Shown here: positions 60,657-64,000 of the stretch, in pieces
Layout of the letters: each line of letters opens with the position of its first letter
Position numbering within the stretch: position 1 is the first letter of the stretch
Assembly (NCBI GenBank): GCA_034008185.1
Contig: CM067085.1
Span: forward strand, 57,022,602-57,086,601
Length of the DNA: 64,000 nt
Reading direction: 5' to 3'
Source of the DNA: Gorsachius magnificus
Lineage: Eukaryota; Chordata; Aves; Pelecaniformes; Ardeidae
Notes under the pieces: generated by a model
Seen by the model: only the letters and a program-made list of their open reading frames with translations
Database searches by the model: none
Told to the model about the DNA's origin: nothing
Position numbers and translations under genes: made by a program

Positions 60657-63600
60657 CACCACCAGGTGAATCACATGCTGTCAGCTGATGAATCTTGGAT
60701 ACGTTATCCATTTCTCATTCATCAAACACTATTGTTTGCTGAAGAAGCCTACCTGCTGAAAGGCAGCTTCAGATGTAAAGGTTGATGGGACATTAGCTCT
60801 ACCGTGTCCATTGCCACTTTGTTGGGTGAAGGCCAGAGATGCCTGTTATTATTGAATTACAGGCAGTAAACACTGTAAGCCTTCTAATTTCTGTAGCCTT
60901 TGTACCTTAGAGCTGCACTGTCTTTCTACATCTAGATATCAAGCTATTAGATTTATCATTGGCTTTTTGCCATCATTCTAGAAGTGACATATGTAACAGT
61001 GGGAAATATAAGTCTCTTGGAAATGCTGTTTAATTTCCAACCACTCTATTCTGGCTTGTGGGTATTGCGTAGATGATTATCCTTTGCTGTGGTGGATTAC
61101 AAGAGGGCTTTACAAAGGCTTGCTCACCCAGACTACCCCAGGCAGCCCTTCAGGGCAAAGCACAGCTCCTTCAAGAACTTCGTCACATTTAACCATTGAG
61201 ACCTTAAGTAAGAAAATCATGTAATAAAAAGTGAGTACCCTGTAGCCTTTTTTGTAGCTATAGAGGCTTTTGACCTCAAGTGGCTTTTCTCTTTGTAGTA
61301 TAAGGTTGCTGTACTTTAAGGAGGGCTCCAAGACTTGCATATGGCAGGTCTGTGGGAGGACTGTGAGTGCATTACACACGGTACTACCCCCCCAACAAAT
61401 GACCTCCAGGGCACCACGCACCATCTGTATTTCCTCGGCAGACTAATAGAGATCTCGCTGATAATCATGAAGAATATCTGATGCGGATCGTTCTGCTGCT
61501 GTTTTCTTGCACTTCTCCTGAGCATGTGGGCTCCTGTGCTCCAGGCGAGCTGTCTGTAGATTCCAGAGTTGGCTGTAGCTGCTGATGGAGCGGGTGGCAG
61601 GTGTGGGCAGAGCAAGGGCTTCCAGGCAAATATGCTCAGTGGTCTGCTGAGGAATAAGGTACAGTAACTGAACTAGGTAGAGCTGGTTTTAGGATACAAA
61701 GTCAAAATTGCTGATTGAATGATGGTACATAGAGGAGTGGGAGTTAAAAGAAATACATTGCCTGTACTTTCAAAGTGTTTCTGGCCACTGGCTTTGCAGA
61801 CATTCCTGATCAGCTCCACGTTTGTTGGTTTGCTCGGTTCATCCATAAGGCTGCTCCTCTGCTCGCCTCCTGTCAGGGCGTAGGAAGCTGTGGTATGGCA
61901 CATCCACGTCAAAGCGACCAGTATTCCTCTGTTTAGGAAAGAATGAGAGAAAATATAATCTATGCCACCTTTGCTGAGGTCAGAAAAGATATGATTCGGG
62001 AAACAACACAGTGCCACACTGTAGCGTTCACATTTTCAATATTTGTAGAAGAACTTAGAATATTTGTTTCCTGTTGTGAAGTAAGGAATATATAACCTAA
62101 GGCAATGCCACCTTAGGTTTTTACTGTTGAAACTACATTAAAAAATCGAGACAGAGAAGAAAACCAGAAAAGGAACTTGCATCAAGCTGACCAGGCTCTG
62201 GTGGCTGGGTTACTGCACCACCTTCAGTGAATCTCCTCAATAAATCATCCCTTCTTCTCTTATTTTTTTTTTTTTTCTGTTAAGCACAGTTTTCCAAGAG
62301 GGGAGGACTGTTGCAAGGGAAATATTAATTGCTTGATATTTCTTCAGTAAAAAGTATTTTGGAAGGTAAATTATCTTACATGTTTTTCCATTGTACAATT
62401 ATTTTTCAGTAATTTACCTAAATATTTTTTTTCCACTTTCAATTCTCAAATATCTCAGCATGCATTATATAGGATTCCACCATATTTATTAAAATATATA
62501 GCCTTTGGTTTTATGACCCTTTTGTAGTTCAGCTTCATTTTTCAATGGTAAAACTAGCAAACACAGCATGCTCAGTATGCATCTAATTTACAGGTGGTTT
62601 CTGTCCCCTGTAACTTCAGTCTGGTAAACACATCCTGGTTGCACAAATTTAGGTGGATGGCACTGAAGGATGTGGATAGCATTTCGGATTTCCAAGCTTA
62701 GATGCATTTATGAGACTCATTTGAAAGGTGCAAAAAGTTAAATTGCACCATAACCAAAAGTTCAGGAGCTCCCGAGAAGCAACTTTCTTTGGGTTGCGTG
62801 AGATAGTTTTCTCCCATATCGTACAAGTTATGATGGAAACAAGACTGAACAATGAAGCCCAGCAACAGCATAGTCAGAATAGTTTATTATATCTGTTGCT
62901 TACACAGAAGTCAAAGTTTTCCTTGCATAAAAGCAGTATATTCTGGATATAAATAGTATGCCCTGACAGTGACATGGTGTCTGTACAAATACAGAGTTTG
63001 ATTATGGCACAATTTATCACTCTGGATCTATAAACAGTCTCCCTGCATGCATGCAGCCATGATAAAAAAAAAAGGTTTATATATATACATATATATTTTT
63101 AAAATCCTGCTGGTAGATAAATCTGCTGTAAGGAAGCAAAAGGAAGACTGTGCCCTGCAGCTCTGCTGGCCTCTTGCCCGATACACTTGGCGATGGCGCA
63201 ACGCACGTGTTCCCACGCGCCCGAGCGTCTCTCGTGCTTGAGCACACTCGTGCACCGCTGCCGCGGGGGAGCGCTGGGCACCCGTCAGGGCACTGGGGGC
63301 AGGGGGGTTTCACCCAACGTGCTGAAAACTATCTGATTTCTCTCTGATTTCTTGGAAGCATTTTAAAAAAAAATACCAGGGGGTGAGGATTTTCTAACTA
63401 TTTTTTTGATTTAATAACAAAAACCACAGTTAAGAACAGGCTCCTGTGCCTGTGTGTTAAATAAGTTTCTCAGGTTCTGATTTCCCGGATTCCTTTCCTT
63501 TTTTTTGCAAGAAAGGAGGAAGGTCCTGTGTCTGGGAATGTTCATTTTTAAACATAGAGGAGCAGTTTTGGGAAGGACTGTTTGGGTGGTTGTCATCCTC

Positions 63601-64000
63601 TAGTGCCCACAGACCTGACCTGATGTCCCCACTTCACCCTGTCCTTACTGAAGAGGTCAGCCCACCTTGTATCTGGCATTGTTTTTTCTTCCATTACTGG
63701 ATATAATTTTAATACAACTTAATTTTGCATGAGTAGCGGTGACCACTGGTATTTGCTGCACAAGCAAAGAAAGGTTCCCTGTGAAAATTTGAAAAATATC
63801 ATCAACGTGCCATATCCCAAAGCTTTCTGAGGAGAAAAATCCCATTTTTATGGTAGTTTAATTGTTCACAAACTGGTTGTTTGTGAAGAGGTAATTCAGC
63901 ATCAAGAATGACTAATGCAAAAGAATTGCTGTGCCGAGCACAGAGCAGTTATTTACCATGGTTACCCCGGGAGATGAAGAAAGGTACAATTATTCAGAGA
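60657..64000. other. Unique sequence with a small CpG cluster
   Basis: No gene or recognised transposon. Minus-strand frames at 61110-61424, 61316-61615 and 61673-62017 have no known domain. A T-run lies at about 62261-62276 and a TATA-rich stretch at 63078-63098. The CpG cluster at 63175-63290 is listed separately. Confidence 0.5.
63175..63290. other. CpG cluster
   Basis: I count about 16 CpG dinucleotides in about 115 bases, including CGCGCCCGAGCGTC and GCCGCGGGGGAGCGC, in otherwise AT-rich, CpG-poor DNA. It is too short for a classical island. It may mark a small promoter or an orphan island; no coding start is tied to it. Confidence 0.5.

Noticed and set aside
1..64000. CRISPR arrays, bacterial operons, prophage or defence systems
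   Set aside because: No regular spacer-repeat array, no dense ORFs with ribosome binding sites, and the CR1 and LTR content shows that this is bird nuclear DNA.

Overview
The window reads as vertebrate, specifically avian, nuclear DNA: long AT-rich stretches with no dense coding, many short chance ORFs, and repeats dominated by CR1 LINE fragments, several of which end in the bird-type 3' tail built on ATTCTATG. Three solo LTRs of one endogenous-retrovirus family are also present. This LTR type and the CR1 subfamilies suggest a neoavian bird rather than a fowl, but that is inference from memory. I find no confident host protein-coding gene, no tRNA or rRNA, no CRISPR array and no bacterial-type feature. 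The window is best read as intergenic or long-intron sequence.

Layout. 1-3507: unique sequence with a (TA)18 microsatellite and a GC-rich patch. 3508-4077: solo LTR 1 (+). 5055-6621: the main element, a 5'-truncated CR1 (+) with a 487-codon reverse-transcriptase ORF still open and both catalytic motifs intact. 8995-9198 and 16415-17025: CR1 3' pieces (-). 17782-19215: an exon-like open stretch followed by a very old CR1-like relic (+). 24272-24495: CR1 3' piece (+). 26346-26890: solo LTR 2 (-). 31832-32757: CR1 (-). 36470-37233: a CR1 (+) in which endonuclease-domain sequence is joined in frame to the C-terminal part of the RT ORF by an internal deletion. 39578-39753: CR1 (-). 39754-55507: nearly 16 kb without a recognised transposon, holding one unexplained minus-strand ORF, two small CpG-rich patches and a perfect hairpin. 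55508-55676: CR1 (+). 60132-60656: solo LTR 3 (+). 63175-63290: a small CpG cluster.

How it fits together. The three LTRs are each flanked by a perfect 5-bp target-site duplication (CCTTA, GTAGC, CACCA), so each was an independent insertion that later lost its interior by LTR-LTR recombination. The CR1 copies belong to several subfamilies and ages, from an open RT ORF to a barely recognisable relic. Nothing in the window forms an operon-like or cooperating gene system. I did not find a convincing new biological system; the points most worth checking are the fused CR1, the open CR1 RT, two possible unrecognised exons, a 14-bp-arm inverted repeat and two G-quadruplex motifs.
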